Assembly: GCA_031275395.1 (NCBI GenBank)
Contig: JAISOU010000091.1
Span: 1 to 18,659, forward strand
Direction: 5' to 3'
Origin: Helicobacteraceae bacterium
GTDB taxonomy: Bacteria; Campylobacterota; Campylobacteria; Campylobacterales; SZUA-545
Length of the DNA: 18,659 nucleotides
Shown here: positions 7,116 through 15,220 of the stretch, one piece after another
How positions within the stretch are numbered: the first letter of the stretch is position 1
Layout: the number at the start of each line of letters is the position of its first letter
The notes under the pieces: generated by a model
Database searches by the model: none
The model's input: only the letters and a program-made list of their open reading frames with translations
Told to the model about the DNA's origin: nothing
Program-made: the position numbers and the translations under genes

Positions 7116-9185
7116 TTAGGTTCTCTCTTTCGAGTAAAGTTTTTGATTTACGTCGCCAAACGGCGCTAAAATCAACCGCAAATAGATCGTATCGTCGGTC
7201 TTTGAAGAGCTACCGCCGCCCGCGTTATAAGGCGTAATCGTTCGCTCAAAACTTAACTCCGCATTCCAGCAACCGCTTTTATGCGCCAACGCGGCGCGCC
7301 AACCGCGATCGGCGTTTTCTAACTGATCGCGTTGATATTCGCCGACGATCCTATTGCGCGAATCTATATCGTATCCTAGCGAACCTTTCAAATATCGCTT
7401 CGTCGTTTTTTCGCCGTCGTATTCGTAAAGGCGCGTTAAAGAGTAGTCTATCGCCCCCAACGATCCGCTTAAACCCGTCGTATTCAACGTTACCGCGCCG
7501 TATTCGTGCGAGTAGATCGTCCTAACGCTTAAACGCTGGCGCAAAAAGTTCGCGACGATTTCGTTTTCCATATTCAGCCAAGTCGTCCCGTCTTCGATCT
7601 TCGCGCTTTGATTAAGGCGGTGCGTCAAAATCGCGCTTCCCTTTTTATCGTAAAGAAACTGCGTTAAATAGAGCGAAGCCGTCCGTTTCGAGGCGCTTTC
7701 GTCGGCGACTTCGACAAAATCGCCGTCGGATTTATAGTAGAAGGGATCGGAAAGGCTCGTTCCAAAACCGATCGTATGAAAGGCGTTTTCGTAAGGTTTG
7801 GCAAGAAGCGTCGATAGATCGAGCGTAAAGGTTTGGCGATCGCGCCTCCCGCGCTCTAGGTTCGCGCTCCCTATCTGATCGAAGTAGTCGATCTGATAAC
7901 GCGAAGAGTCCAGTCTGGCGCTCAAAAGCAAATAATCGTCAAAAAGCGAAAAATGATAGCCGATCGGAATCGAGATCGTATAATCCTGCGCTTTGCTCCC
8001 CTCTTTACGCGTGAAATTGCGCGCTCTAAAATCGACGTCGTAAAGCAGATTGTCAAAATAGAGCGATCGCGTAAATAAACTCGCGTGCGCTTCGGGCAAA
8101 ATCTGCGCTAGGCGATCGTTGTTATCGGGCTTTTTGAAATCTTTGAAATAGCGCGAATATACGCCCAAATACGCCGAGTCGCCTTTGAGAAAATAGTCGG
8201 CTTTGTTGGTGACAATCGCGCTAATATCTCGGTTTAATTTTGAACTATCGAGCGAATGTAGATCGACGTATTCGATATCGTTGTAATCCTGATAGTCGAT
8301 CAGTAGCCCCTCTTGTAAAGCCGACGACGCGGAGGTAAAAAGGCGCGTTCTTTCGTAGAGCAGATCGCCGCCTTGTTTAACTTGCCTATCGTCTTTATTT
8401 GCGATTTCGTATTCCTCTTTTTCTTTGAACTTGCCTAGATTGATCGAGCCGTTAGAATAAGGCGAATCGACCCAACGAAAGTATAACCCAAGCCCGTCGC
8501 CTCGTTTATAGCGGGCTTGATCCCAAAACTCCAAATCCCACTGATCCATTTCTGCGATATAAAACGGAATCTCAAAAAGCGCGCCCTCTTTTTTCGACGA
8601 TCCGAAACGCGGAAACAAAAATCCGCTATGGCGTTTATTATCGGTGTAGTAGCCAAAAAACGGCATATAAAATATCGGAACGCGCCCCGCGTAAAAAACC
8701 GCGTGGCTAAGCTCTACCCACTGCTTTTCCTGATCGTGCTTTGCCTGTTGAAACCGAAACGACCAATCGGGGCTTGCGGGCGCGCAACCAGAAACGCTTC
8801 CTTTTCTGATAATCGAGATATTGCCTTCTACCGACGCTTCGTTACCCGCGAGCCATATTTGACCTTGATTGGATATGGTAAAAAAATGATCGACGTTGCC
8901 GCTTCGACGATCGACGTCGCGCAGTTTTATGTAATCCGCCAACATTAGATCGCCGCCGGGCCGGGAGAAATAGACATTTCCGAATAGCTCCGCTTCGCCC
9001 GTATCTTGGCAGTAGATCATACGATCGGCGCGCATATAATCGCCATTTTCGCCGCGCAAAGATACGTCGCCCTCCGCGATCGTAACGTTTCCCTCGCTTT
9101 TAACGTTTGCCGCGATCAACTCTACGCGGCTCTCGGCAAATAAGGCGATCGCTATGAACGAAAAGAGCCAAAAAGCTCTAAACAT
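7116..9185 (-). CDS. lptD: LPS-assembly protein LptD
   Basis: Outer-membrane beta-barrel that, plugged by the lipoprotein LptE, inserts lipopolysaccharide into the outer leaflet. The 689 residues start with a signal peptide (hydrophobic 3-17, likely cleavage after A17). A periplasmic OstA-type jellyroll follows (about 20-130), then the barrel. Diagnostic motifs are SGCAPASPDWSF (132-143), VPIFYMPFFGYY (169-180), RHSGFLFPRFG (185-195) and a late SGCWNAELSFER (637-648). Only C134 and C639 correspond to the conserved cysteines. C59 is the one other cysteine in the N-terminal domain, so probably one inter-domain disulfide forms rather than two. It overlaps the RDD gene by eight bases and abuts the MCE gene. 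Confidence 0.93.
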   Translation of the reverse strand: MFRAFWLFSFIAIALFAESRVELIAANVKSEGNVTIAEGDVSLRGENGDYMRADRMIYCQDTGEAELFGNVYFSRPGGDLMLADYIKLRDVDRRSGNVDHFFTISNQGQIWLAGNEASVEGNISIIRKGSVSGCAPASPDWSFRFQQAKHDQEKQWVELSHAVFYAGRVPIFYMPFFGYYTDNKRHSGFLFPRFGSSKKEGALFEIPFYIAEMDQWDLEFWDQARYKRGDGLGLYFRWVDSPYSNGSINLGKFKEKEEYEIANKDDRQVKQGGDLLYERTRLFTSASSALQEGLLIDYQDYNDIEYVDLHSLDSSKLNRDISAIVTNKADYFLKGDSAYLGVYSRYFKDFKKPDNNDRLAQILPEAHASLFTRSLYFDNLLYDVDFRARNFTRKEGSKAQDYTISIPIGYHFSLFDDYLLLSARLDSSRYQIDYFDQIGSANLERGRRDRQTFTLDLSTLLAKPYENAFHTIGFGTSLSDPFYYKSDGDFVEVADESASKRTASLYLTQFLYDKKGSAILTHRLNQSAKIEDGTTWLNMENEIVANFLRQRLSVRTIYSHEYGAVTLNTTGLSGSLGAIDYSLTRLYEYDGEKTTKRYLKGSLGYDIDSRNRIVGEYQRDQLENADRGWRAALAHKSGCWNAELSFERTITPYNAGGGSSSKTDDTIYLRLILAPFGDVNQKLYSKERT

Positions 9186-9648
9186 TGATCACGATAGCGC
9201 CAGAAATCTTATCGTGCCACGTTTGGCGCAACGGATTGAAAAAAGCCCAAACAAAGCCAAACTCTAGGCATAGATTACTTACGACGCGCGTTAAAGAGCG
9301 AGTCAAAGCGACCAAGAACGACGGTTTCGACAAGCTAGCTACCTCGATCACCGCGATTCGTTGCCACATCTTGCCCAAAGTCGCGCCGTATAAAGCGACG
9401 AAGATTGTGTGATAGGCGATATGAAAGAGGGCGATCCATATAAAGTTTGAAACGAACAGCGATTGGATCGCGACAATTTGCGCGATTGGATCGTTTGAGC
9501 TCGCGGCGGCGGCGAAACGATCCCACAAAGCGACGATCGCCATTAGACCAATTAGCGTTTCGTCGAGAAAATACGCCGCGATCCGTTTTGAATCGGAGGC
9601 GATCGTTAGCTCTTCTCGCGCAAGATCTTGTTCTATTCTATCGTTCAT
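9178..9648 (-). CDS. RDD family membrane protein
   Basis: A 156-residue inner-membrane protein with about three hydrophobic segments: about 28-45, about 66-95 (FIWIALFHIAYHTIFVALYG) and about 130-140. The RDD hallmark is visible as R22 and D29 in KRIAAYFLDETLIG. ATLGKMWQRIAVI is the typical segment after the second helix. WHDKISGAIVI near the end matches the family's closing motif. Function is uncertain: some RDD proteins are ion antiporters, others have no known role. The ATG overlaps the purD stop as ATGA (9645-9648), and the TAG stop lies inside the lptD start region. The position between purD and lptD suggests an operon-conserved housekeeping role. Confidence 0.85.
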   Translation of the reverse strand: MNDRIEQDLAREELTIASDSKRIAAYFLDETLIGLMAIVALWDRFAAAASSNDPIAQIVAIQSLFVSNFIWIALFHIAYHTIFVALYGATLGKMWQRIAVIEVASLSKPSFLVALTRSLTRVVSNLCLEFGFVWAFFNPLRQTWHDKISGAIVINV

Positions 9649-10907
9649 TGTAAAGCCTGATAAGCTATATCGGTTCTAAATTGCATACCCTCGAAACGGA
9701 TTTTACCGATAAGATCGTAAGCGTTTTGCCGCGCCGCTTTGATCGTATCGCCAAGCCCCATAGCGACCAAAACGCGCCCGCCGCTTGCGAGAAGCTCGCC
9801 GTTTTCGCCTTTGGTTACGCCCGCGTAAATCACGTAAGCGTTTTCGTTTTGCGCGTTTTGCTCGACGGTTATCGGCTTTGGATCGCTCGGTTTATAAGGA
9901 TAATTTTGCGACGCGACCACCACGCCGACCGCCGATTTGTCGCTAAACGTCGCTTTAGCGCCGCTTAGATCGCCCTTTGCGGCGGCGTAAAAAAGATCGA
10001 TCGGGCTGGAAACGAGCAGAGCCGTCAGCGCTTCGCATTCGGGATCGCCGAAACGGACGTTAAACTCTAGCGTATAAGGCTCGCCATCGACGACCATAAT
10101 TCCGCAAAACAAAACGCCCGTAAAAGGCGAGTTTTCCGCGTTCATAGCTTCGATCGTAGGCTTGATAATACGCGCCGCAATTTTATCCGTCAGTTCTTGC
10201 GAGGCAAGCGGCGTTCTTGCGTATGCGCCCATTCCGCCCGTATTTGGCCCGCGATCGCCCGTTAAAAGCCGCTTGTGATCTTGGCAAACGGGCAGAACGA
10301 TAAAATCTTTGCCGTCGCTGATCGCGAATACGGAAAGCTCGAAGCCCTCCAAAAACTCCTCGATCACGATACGCTCGCCCGCTTGCGCGAAACTAACGCC
10401 GCTTAACATATCCTTCGCGGCGTTAAACGCCTCTTGCCTGTTTTGCGCGATAATCACCCCTTTGCCCGCGCAAAGCCCGTCCGCTTTGACGACGATCGGC
10501 TCTTTTAACGTATCGATAAACTTTTTTGCCTCGTTTAGATTGTCCGTTTCGATATAACGCGCCGTAGGAATGTGATACTTGTTTAGAAAGTTTTTCATAA
10601 AGGCTTTTGAGCCTTCGAGCCGCGCCGCGTTTTTCGCGGGGCCAAAAATAGTTAGATTTTTTGCGCGAAAAATATCGACGATCCCTTTTGTCAGCGGTTC
10701 TTCGCCGCCTACGATCGTCAGTTTAACGTCGTTTTTAATAGCAAAATCGGCAAGCTCTTCAAAATCCTTGATCGCGACGTTTTCGCCCAGCTTTTCGCTT
10801 GCGCCGTTGCCGGACGCGAAGTATATTTTTTCGCACTTTTTATCGGCTTTTAGGGCGCGTCCGATCGCGTATTCGCGCCCGCCGCTTCCAACAATCAAAA
10901 CATTCAT
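9645..10907 (-). CDS. purD: Phosphoribosylamine--glycine ligase (GAR synthetase)
   Basis: Catalyses the second step of de novo purine synthesis, joining glycine to 5-phosphoribosylamine with ATP, in the cytosol. From the chosen start it has 420 residues, the usual PurD length. An N-terminal Rossmann-like domain opens with MNVLIVGSGGREYAIG. An ATP-grasp domain follows with KADGLCAGKGV (141-151) and the signature DRGPNTGGMGAYA (218-230), then VRFGDPECEAL and a C-terminal domain. The frame is open 16 codons further upstream (to 10955), but that extension is unlike PurD, so the ATG at 10905-10907 is preferred. No strong Shine-Dalgarno precedes it. It is the first clear gene of the six-gene minus-strand operon. 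Confidence 0.95.
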   Translation of the reverse strand: MNVLIVGSGGREYAIGRALKADKKCEKIYFASGNGASEKLGENVAIKDFEELADFAIKNDVKLTIVGGEEPLTKGIVDIFRAKNLTIFGPAKNAARLEGSKAFMKNFLNKYHIPTARYIETDNLNEAKKFIDTLKEPIVVKADGLCAGKGVIIAQNRQEAFNAAKDMLSGVSFAQAGERIVIEEFLEGFELSVFAISDGKDFIVLPVCQDHKRLLTGDRGPNTGGMGAYARTPLASQELTDKIAARIIKPTIEAMNAENSPFTGVLFCGIMVVDGEPYTLEFNVRFGDPECEALTALLVSSPIDLFYAAAKGDLSGAKATFSDKSAVGVVVASQNYPYKPSDPKPITVEQNAQNENAYVIYAGVTKGENGELLASGGRVLVAMGLGDTIKAARQNAYDLIGKIRFEGMQFRTDIAYQALQ

Positions 10908-10969
10908 CAGTTTAATCCGTAAATAGATAAACCGGACGGGCGTTCGCGCAGTCATTTATTGGTCGCGAG

Positions 10970-11104
10970 TCAGAAAAGATAGAAGCCGTTTGACTCTTTA
11001 GGGGCAAATCCATAAAGGTTATGCCACAGCGCCGAATCAAAACAAGGTTCTTTAGCAACGCGCGAAAAATGTTCGACCCAAATAGACGACGGGTAGCGCT
11101 CCAT
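10970..11104 (-). CDS. Candidate small protein, 44 residues
   Basis: A short frame begins with ATG at 11102-11104, five bases after a GGAG ribosome site, and ends in TGA at 10970-10972. The predicted product starts MERYPSSIWVEHFSRV and ends NGFYLF. It contains two tryptophans, two histidines and one cysteine, and looks globular rather than random. No signal peptide or membrane segment is apparent. It lies between the decayed hemD (22 bases) and purD (62 bases) on the same strand, so it could be co-transcribed with purD. I do not recognise the family. It could also be a chance frame in a decaying region. Confidence 0.4.
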   Translation of the reverse strand: MERYPSSIWVEHFSRVAKEPCFDSALWHNLYGFAPKESNGFYLF

Positions 11105-11115
11105 CCAGCTCCGTA

Positions 11116-11121
11116 ATTATA
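11116..11121 (-). promoter_or_regulatory. Candidate -10 box upstream of the small gene and purD
   Basis: On the minus strand this is a consensus TATAAT (ATTATA on the plus strand), immediately downstream of the hemD remnant. Transcription would start about seven bases later, near 11109. That is too close to the small gene's ribosome site for normal initiation, but would serve purD with a leader of about 200 bases. Confidence 0.35.
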
Positions 11122-11123
11122 TC

Positions 11124-11613
11124 CTACCCTTCTAAAAGCGTTCGCGCTAACTTGATCGCGCTTGTTAGATCGGCTTTTGGGACGATCATTATGGGCGCGT
11201 TTGGCTCCAACGCCTTTGCCGCTCTTTTTCCTACCGCGATCTCCGTCTAGCCTTTTTGCCAACTTGTTTGCGCGAAAAAACTTTGAACGGCGCTAGGCGC
11301 GCTAAAGACGATCGCCGCGTTTGCGGGGATTTTAGACGGATCGATAGATTTTGGGCGCGTTTCCTAGTGGATCGCGCTCTGGTAAAAACCCCCGATCGCC
11401 TCAAAATCCCCTTCCAGATCGCCCGACGACGCGGGCGCGAGGGCGGAAAACGCAAAATATGTCGCTTTTAGGCTTTACGCTAATTACGACGTTTTCGGCT
11501 TTTTACGACGGAGTTTGTAAGCGCAATACGAGCAAAAATCCAATAATAAAGGCGAAAAATGGCAAATAGACAGATTGCTATCGGCGCGGCGTCGACTTTG
11601 TTATTAAAGAGAA
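11124..11613 (-). pseudogene. hemD: Decayed uroporphyrinogen-III synthase (hemD) remnant
   Basis: The C-terminal half reads clearly as HemD in one frame: IPANAAIVFSAPSAVQSFF, then EIAVGKRAAKALEPNAPIM, VPKADLTSAIKLA and a final TAG at 11124-11126. That frame is broken by TAG at 11364-11366 (between SAIH and ETRPKS) and by TAG at 11247-11249 (between WQKG and TEIAVG). Both fall where the family normally has tyrosine. Upstream, a one-base shift near 11422-11424 is needed to join FRPRARVV to GDLEGDFEA. Further pieces (ITKSTPRR, AICHFSPLLLDFCSY, ALTNSVVKS) sit in alternating frames up to about 11613. The remnant spans about 163 codons against roughly 210-220 in intact HemD, so an internal deletion is also likely. 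The left boundary is approximate. Confidence 0.75.
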
Positions 11614-11621
11614 GGGTTTAG

Positions 11622-12117
11622 AATACCCCAAATGGCGCTCAAGCCAAATGCGAGGTTGCGTTAGGCGCGTTTTACGCGAATAAAAACAAAACGATCGCCG
11701 CTATATTTGACGCTTCCGCGCCGAGTTTGGACGAGATCGAAATCCTAAAAGATGATAAACGCTTCCTTGAAGTCTGCGATTTTGAAGTAAGGGATCTATT
11801 TAAGCGCGAAGTTGCGGCGGCTTTTTCGGGAAGCTGGATCGAAGCGCTAGAATGGCTAAATAAAAACTTCGAGAACCTTAGAACGCAAGGGCTTAACGCT
11901 AAGCGGATACAAACGACGTAAAAGACGATAAAGAGCTTTCAAGAAATATGCGATTTTGAAGCGTATAACCTTTACCGATGAAACTAAGGTTATACATAGT
12001 TTTGCAGAAACGTTTATCGACGCGCTAGCTAAATCCGCCAAACTTCGCGCCTTTTGGAGCTTTTCGCAAGCTAGAACGACAAGACGGCGCGAGCGCGGGT
12101 TTGCGAAAAGCGCGTAA
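11622..12117 (+). pseudogene. Unrecognised plus-strand gene remnant
   Basis: One frame is open from 11622 to a TAA at 11919-11921. It has no ATG; a TTG at 11727 is the only plausible start. It reads like protein: CEVALGAFYANKNKTIAAIF, then DKRFLEVCDFEVRDLFKRE and WIEALEWLNKNFENLR. After the stop a second frame is open from 11932 to TAA at 12115-12117, including TFTDETKVIHSFAETFIDAL. The two are out of frame, and a short motif is repeated across the junction with a one-base indel. I read this as a frameshifted or fused remnant whose 5' end is missing. The family is not recognised. It ends one base before the phosphate transporter stop on the other strand. Confidence 0.35.
11746..11961 (+). repeat. 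Diverged direct repeat inside the plus-strand remnant
   Basis: The segments 11746-11787 and 11919-11961 share TAAAAGAYGATAAA at one end and an identical TGCGATTTTGAAG at the other. The spacing between these blocks differs by one base (29 against 30). In protein terms this is KDDK...CDFE twice, about 58 codons apart. The extra base in the second copy explains the change of reading frame. Confidence 0.5.
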
Positions 12118-12118
12118 A

Positions 12119-13723
12119 TTAAAACGCGTTAAAAAACGCGGCGGCGATCGCAAATAAGAGCGCCGAAAGGAGCGCCGTAGCGGGGACGGTGATAATCCAC
12201 GCGGCGACTATTTTTTTCACCGCCGATCGCTTAACAAGCTCTCTTTTATACTCCTTTTTCAAAACCTTGCGCTCTTTTTTGGAAAAATGCGGGTGGTTCG
12301 CCTCTTTTTGCGCCGCTTTTTTCTTCATCGCTTTAAGCATTATCGCCTTTTTTTCAAGCGCGGCGGACTTAAAACGGGCGATATACGCCTCCATTCGTCC
12401 GCGATCTTCGCCTTCGTGCGCCGCGACGATCAGCTCTAGCATTTTCGCGTGCGAGCTTTTTAGGTATTCGCGCAAAAATCCCACGCCAAAAACCGCGCCG
12501 ATCGCAACGTGCGTCGTGGAAACGGGAAGTCCCAACCGCGAAGCGGCAATCACGGTAAGAGCCGCCGAAAGCGCTATACAGTAGGCTCGCGTTTTGTCCA
12601 AATCGGTGATCTCGCCGCCGACGGTTTTGATAAGACGGGGGCCGTAAAGCGCAAGACCTAGAGCAAGCCCCAGCGCGCCGATTAGCATAACCCACAGCGG
12701 AATCGCGGTTTTCGACGCGATCGCGGCGTTACGCAAGGTTTCGTCGATCGCCGCGAGCGGACCAATCGCGTTCGCCACGTCGTTCGCGCCGTGCGCAAAG
12801 CTCAAAAGCGCCGCCGCGAAAACAAGCGGTAAGCCAAAAAGCTTATTCACCGCCGCTTTTGAGTTTTCGTTTTTTTGCGCGGCTTTTTTAGCGACGTAAC
12901 GCGAAAGAAAATAGACGACGATCGCAAAAATCCCCGCGTAAAGCGCCGCGCTTGCAAAATCAAGCGCGATCAGCCTGCCAAAGCCTTTGATCAGCATATA
13001 GCCGCCAAACGACCACGCCATCAGCGCGTTTAAGAGCGGGACGACCTGCGCGGCGGCTTTGGTCATCTCGCGTCTGTAGGTGATCGTTCGCTTGATCGTA
13101 TAGAGCGCGATCGCCGCGATAATTCCGCCCAATACGGGAGAAACGACCCAGCTTGAAACGATCGCGCCCATCGTTTCCCACTGCACCGCGCCAAACCCGC
13201 CCGCGGCGATCCCCGCGCCCATAATCGCGCCCACGATCGAATGCGTCGTGGAAACGGGCGCGCCGATCGCCGTAGCCAGATTTAGCCATATCGCGCCCGC
13301 TAAAAGGGCGCACGCCATAACGCGGACGAAAGTTTCCGCGCCTCCGACGACGTCTAAATCGATAATGCCGCTTTTAACCGTATCGACCACCTCGCCGCCC
13401 GCTATCACGGCGCCCAAAACCTCGAAAATGGCCGCAAGGGCGATCGCGCCCGCCATCGTGAGCGCTTTAGAGCCTACGACGGGCCCCATATTGTTCGCCA
13501 CGTCGTTCGCGCCGATATTCATCGCCATATAAGCGCCAAAAAGCGCGGCTACGACAAGTAACGCGGGCGCGTAAGCCGCGCCGTTTAGGAGCGTGTCGGA
13601 CTGCGTCGTCGCGTAGATAAAGACCGCCAGCATAAACAGCAGGGCGACGCCCAAACGCGAAAAATCAAGGCGGGAGGCGGCGCTCGCTTTTTTCTCAATA
13701 TCGGATAGATCTTTGAGTTTCAC
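12119..13723 (-). CDS. Inorganic phosphate transporter, Pit family
   Basis: A polytopic inner-membrane symporter for phosphate, with 534 residues from the chosen start. The two inverted halves each carry the family signature: GANDVANNMGP (71-81) and GANDVANAIGP (312-322). Each also carries a PVSTTH motif (156-161 and 400-405). About ten hydrophobic helices are visible, with a basic cytoplasmic segment near 450-500 rich in lysine. The GTG at 13721-13723 is preferred because AAAGG stands five bases upstream. The frame also opens at a TTG at 13760-13762, but that would leave only 17 bases to the divergent thioredoxin-like gene. Low-affinity Pit carriers use metal-phosphate and the proton gradient. 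No PhoU-like partner is adjacent. Confidence 0.93.
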   Translation of the reverse strand: MKLKDLSDIEKKASAASRLDFSRLGVALLFMLAVFIYATTQSDTLLNGAAYAPALLVVAALFGAYMAMNIGANDVANNMGPVVGSKALTMAGAIALAAIFEVLGAVIAGGEVVDTVKSGIIDLDVVGGAETFVRVMACALLAGAIWLNLATAIGAPVSTTHSIVGAIMGAGIAAGGFGAVQWETMGAIVSSWVVSPVLGGIIAAIALYTIKRTITYRREMTKAAAQVVPLLNALMAWSFGGYMLIKGFGRLIALDFASAALYAGIFAIVVYFLSRYVAKKAAQKNENSKAAVNKLFGLPLVFAAALLSFAHGANDVANAIGPLAAIDETLRNAAIASKTAIPLWVMLIGALGLALGLALYGPRLIKTVGGEITDLDKTRAYCIALSAALTVIAASRLGLPVSTTHVAIGAVFGVGFLREYLKSSHAKMLELIVAAHEGEDRGRMEAYIARFKSAALEKKAIMLKAMKKKAAQKEANHPHFSKKERKVLKKEYKRELVKRSAVKKIVAAWIITVPATALLSALLFAIAAAFFNAF

Positions 13724-13745
13724 ATAAACCTTTGGTTTAATTTGG

Positions 13746-13751
13746 CAAAAT
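13746..13751 (+). promoter_or_regulatory. Candidate -10 box for the thioredoxin-like gene
   Basis: CAAAAT within TTTGGCAAAATAC, about 30 bases before the start codon, lies in the short region between the divergent phosphate transporter and thioredoxin-like genes. A very similar TTTTGGCTAAAATT stands before hemB, which supports this being the local promoter form. Confidence 0.35.
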
Positions 13752-13779
13752 ACTACCAGCAATAGACTAATAGTAAGGA

Positions 13780-14166
13780 ATGAAAGTGAAAAAATTAGCG
13801 CTTGTTTTAGCGTTTGCGGCGTCGGTATTTGGCGCGGAGTGGCTTGAGAACTACGGCGAGGCTTTGGAAAAAGCCAGAGATCAAAAAAAGTTGGTATTGG
13901 TCGTCGTAATGCGCCAAAGCTGCCCTTACTGCCGAATGTTGATCGACGAAACCCTGCCTAATAAGGCGATTAACGACAAGATCGAAAGCGAGTTTATCCC
14001 GCTTATGCTCGATACGGAAGAGAATCCCAAGCAGGTCGTCGCTTCGCGTTTAACCGCGTCCGCCGTTCCCGCGACGTTTATCCTAAACGCCTACGGAGAA
14101 ACCAAAGCGACTCTGATCGGCTATCGCCCGCCAATGGAGTTTATGCGCTTTTTACAGAACGAATAA
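13780..14166 (+). CDS. Periplasmic thioredoxin-like protein
   Basis: The 128-residue product has an N-terminal signal peptide (KKLALVLAFAASVFG, likely cleavage before or after A19) and a thioredoxin fold with the redox motif CPYC at 48-51. The cis-proline is P97 in SAVPATF. It resembles the thioredoxin_7 / SoxW-like group of exported thiol-disulfide proteins, which reduce or oxidise periplasmic partners. The particular substrate cannot be told from the sequence. The annotated ATG directly follows AAGGA with no spacer. A GTG two codons later (13786) has the normal six-base spacing and may be the true start. It is divergent from the phosphate transporter and 61 bases upstream of hemB. Confidence 0.85.
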   Translation: MKVKKLALVLAFAASVFGAEWLENYGEALEKARDQKKLVLVVVMRQSCPYCRMLIDETLPNKAINDKIESEFIPLMLDTEENPKQVVASRLTASAVPATFILNAYGETKATLIGYRPPMEFMRFLQNE

Positions 14167-14196
14167 AGCGCTCTTAGTTTCCAAACGGCTTTTGGC

Positions 14197-14202
14197 TAAA
14201 AT
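14197..14202 (+). promoter_or_regulatory. Candidate -10 box for hemB
   Basis: TAAAAT in TTTTGGCTAAAATT lies 25 bases before the hemB ATG, after a T-rich stretch. The ribosome site AAGGA at 14217-14221 follows. It would give a very short leader. Confidence 0.4.
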
Positions 14203-14227
14203 TACCGCTTTTTTATAAGGATCAAAT

Positions 14228-15220
14228 ATGTTCAGGCGCTTTCGGCGATTACGATCAAACGCGAATATGCGCGATCTTGTCCAAGAAACTCGTTTAAGCA
14301 AAAACGATCTGATATATCCGCTCTTCGCGCGCTTTGGCGAAGGGATTCGCGCCGAGATCGCCTCTATGCCGGACGTTTTTCAGCTTTCGATCGACGAGCT
14401 TATCAAAGAGGCTAAAACCGCGCAAGAAAAGGGGATCAAGGCGATTATGCTCTTTGGAATCCCCGACGAAAAAGATAGCGTAGGCGGCGACGCTTTAAGC
14501 GATCGCGGCGTTGTCGCCGAAACGATCCGCGCCGTTAAAAAAAACCTGCCCGACCTGTTAATTTTCAGCGATCTATGTTTTTGCGAATATACCGATCACG
14601 GGCATTGCGGCGTTATCGATCCCAAAACGCAAAGCGTGGATAACGACGCGACGCTCGAGATCATAGCCAAACAGGCGATCGTTCACGCCCAAGCGGGAAG
14701 CGATTGTATCGCTCCTTCTGGAATGATGGACGGCGCGGTAGAGGCGATCCGAAACGCGCTAGATCGGGGCGGCTTTTATAATCTGCCTATTATGAGCTAT
14801 TCGACAAAGTTTGCAAGCGCTTACTACGGGCCGTTTCGCGACGCGGCAAACTCCGCGCCGAGTTTTGGCGATAGGCGTTCCTATCAGATGAATCCCGCAA
14901 ACGCGAGGGAGGCGATCGAAGAGAGTTTGGAAGACGAGCGGCAGGGCGCGGATATTTTGATGGTCAAGCCCGCCCTCGCCTATTTGGATATTGTCCGCCA
15001 AATACGCGATCGGACGAATCTGCCGCTCGCCGTTTATAACGTCAGCGGCGAATACGCAATGCTAAAAGCGGCGCAAAAATTGAATCTGATCGACTACGAA
15101 AAAACGCTTATAGAAACGATGATCGGTTTTAAGCGCTCGGGCGCGGATCTGATTATCACCTATCACGCAAAAGAGATCTGCGATCTGTTAGACAAAGGCG
15201 GTTTATGCGCCACTTCTTAA
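14228..15220 (+). CDS. hemB: Delta-aminolevulinic acid dehydratase (porphobilinogen synthase)
   Basis: Condenses two 5-aminolevulinate molecules to porphobilinogen, the first common tetrapyrrole step, in the cytosol. The 330 residues are typical. The zinc-binding cysteines C117, C119 and C127 are present in [14 protein letters not shown]. Both Schiff-base lysines are there: K194 in YSTKFAS and K247 in [15 protein letters not shown] (161-169) is another family landmark. The ATG has AAGGA upstream at suitable spacing. Its end overlaps the argF start by 16 bases, so the two are translationally coupled. The enzyme looks fully functional, in contrast with the decayed hemD 2.6 kb away. Confidence 0.97.
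   Translation: MFRRFRRLRSNANMRDLVQETRLSKNDLIYPLFARFGEGIRAEIASMPDVFQLSIDELIKEAKTAQEKGIKAIMLFGIPDEKDSVGGDALSDRGVVAETIRAVKKNLPDLLIFSDLCFCEYTDHGHCGVIDPKTQSVDNDATLEIIAKQAIVHAQAGSDCIAPSGMMDGAVEAIRNALDRGGFYNLPIMSYSTKFASAYYGPFRDAANSAPSFGDRRSYQMNPANAREAIEESLEDERQGADILMVKPALAYLDIVRQIRDRTNLPLAVYNVSGEYAMLKAAQKLNLIDYEKTLIETMIGFKRSGADLIITYHAKEICDLLDKGGLCATS

Noticed and set aside
10908-10955. Longer PurD start 16 codons upstream
   Set aside because: The extension is unlike PurD; the family begins at the MNVLIVGSGG start.
10912-11262. A 116-codon minus-strand frame upstream of purD
   Set aside because: The recognisable HemD residues are in another frame of the same strand, and the composition is arginine and serine rich as in shadow frames.
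11459-11640. Plus-strand frames reading LITTFSAFYDGVCKRN and GVDFVIKEKG
   Set aside because: They lie antisense to the N-terminal pieces of the hemD remnant and are split by a TAG; treated as antisense shadows, though a link to the downstream plus-strand remnant cannot be excluded.
13724-13762. Longer phosphate transporter start at TTG 13760-13762
   Set aside because: The GTG at 13721-13723 has a proper ribosome site, and the longer form crowds the divergent gene.
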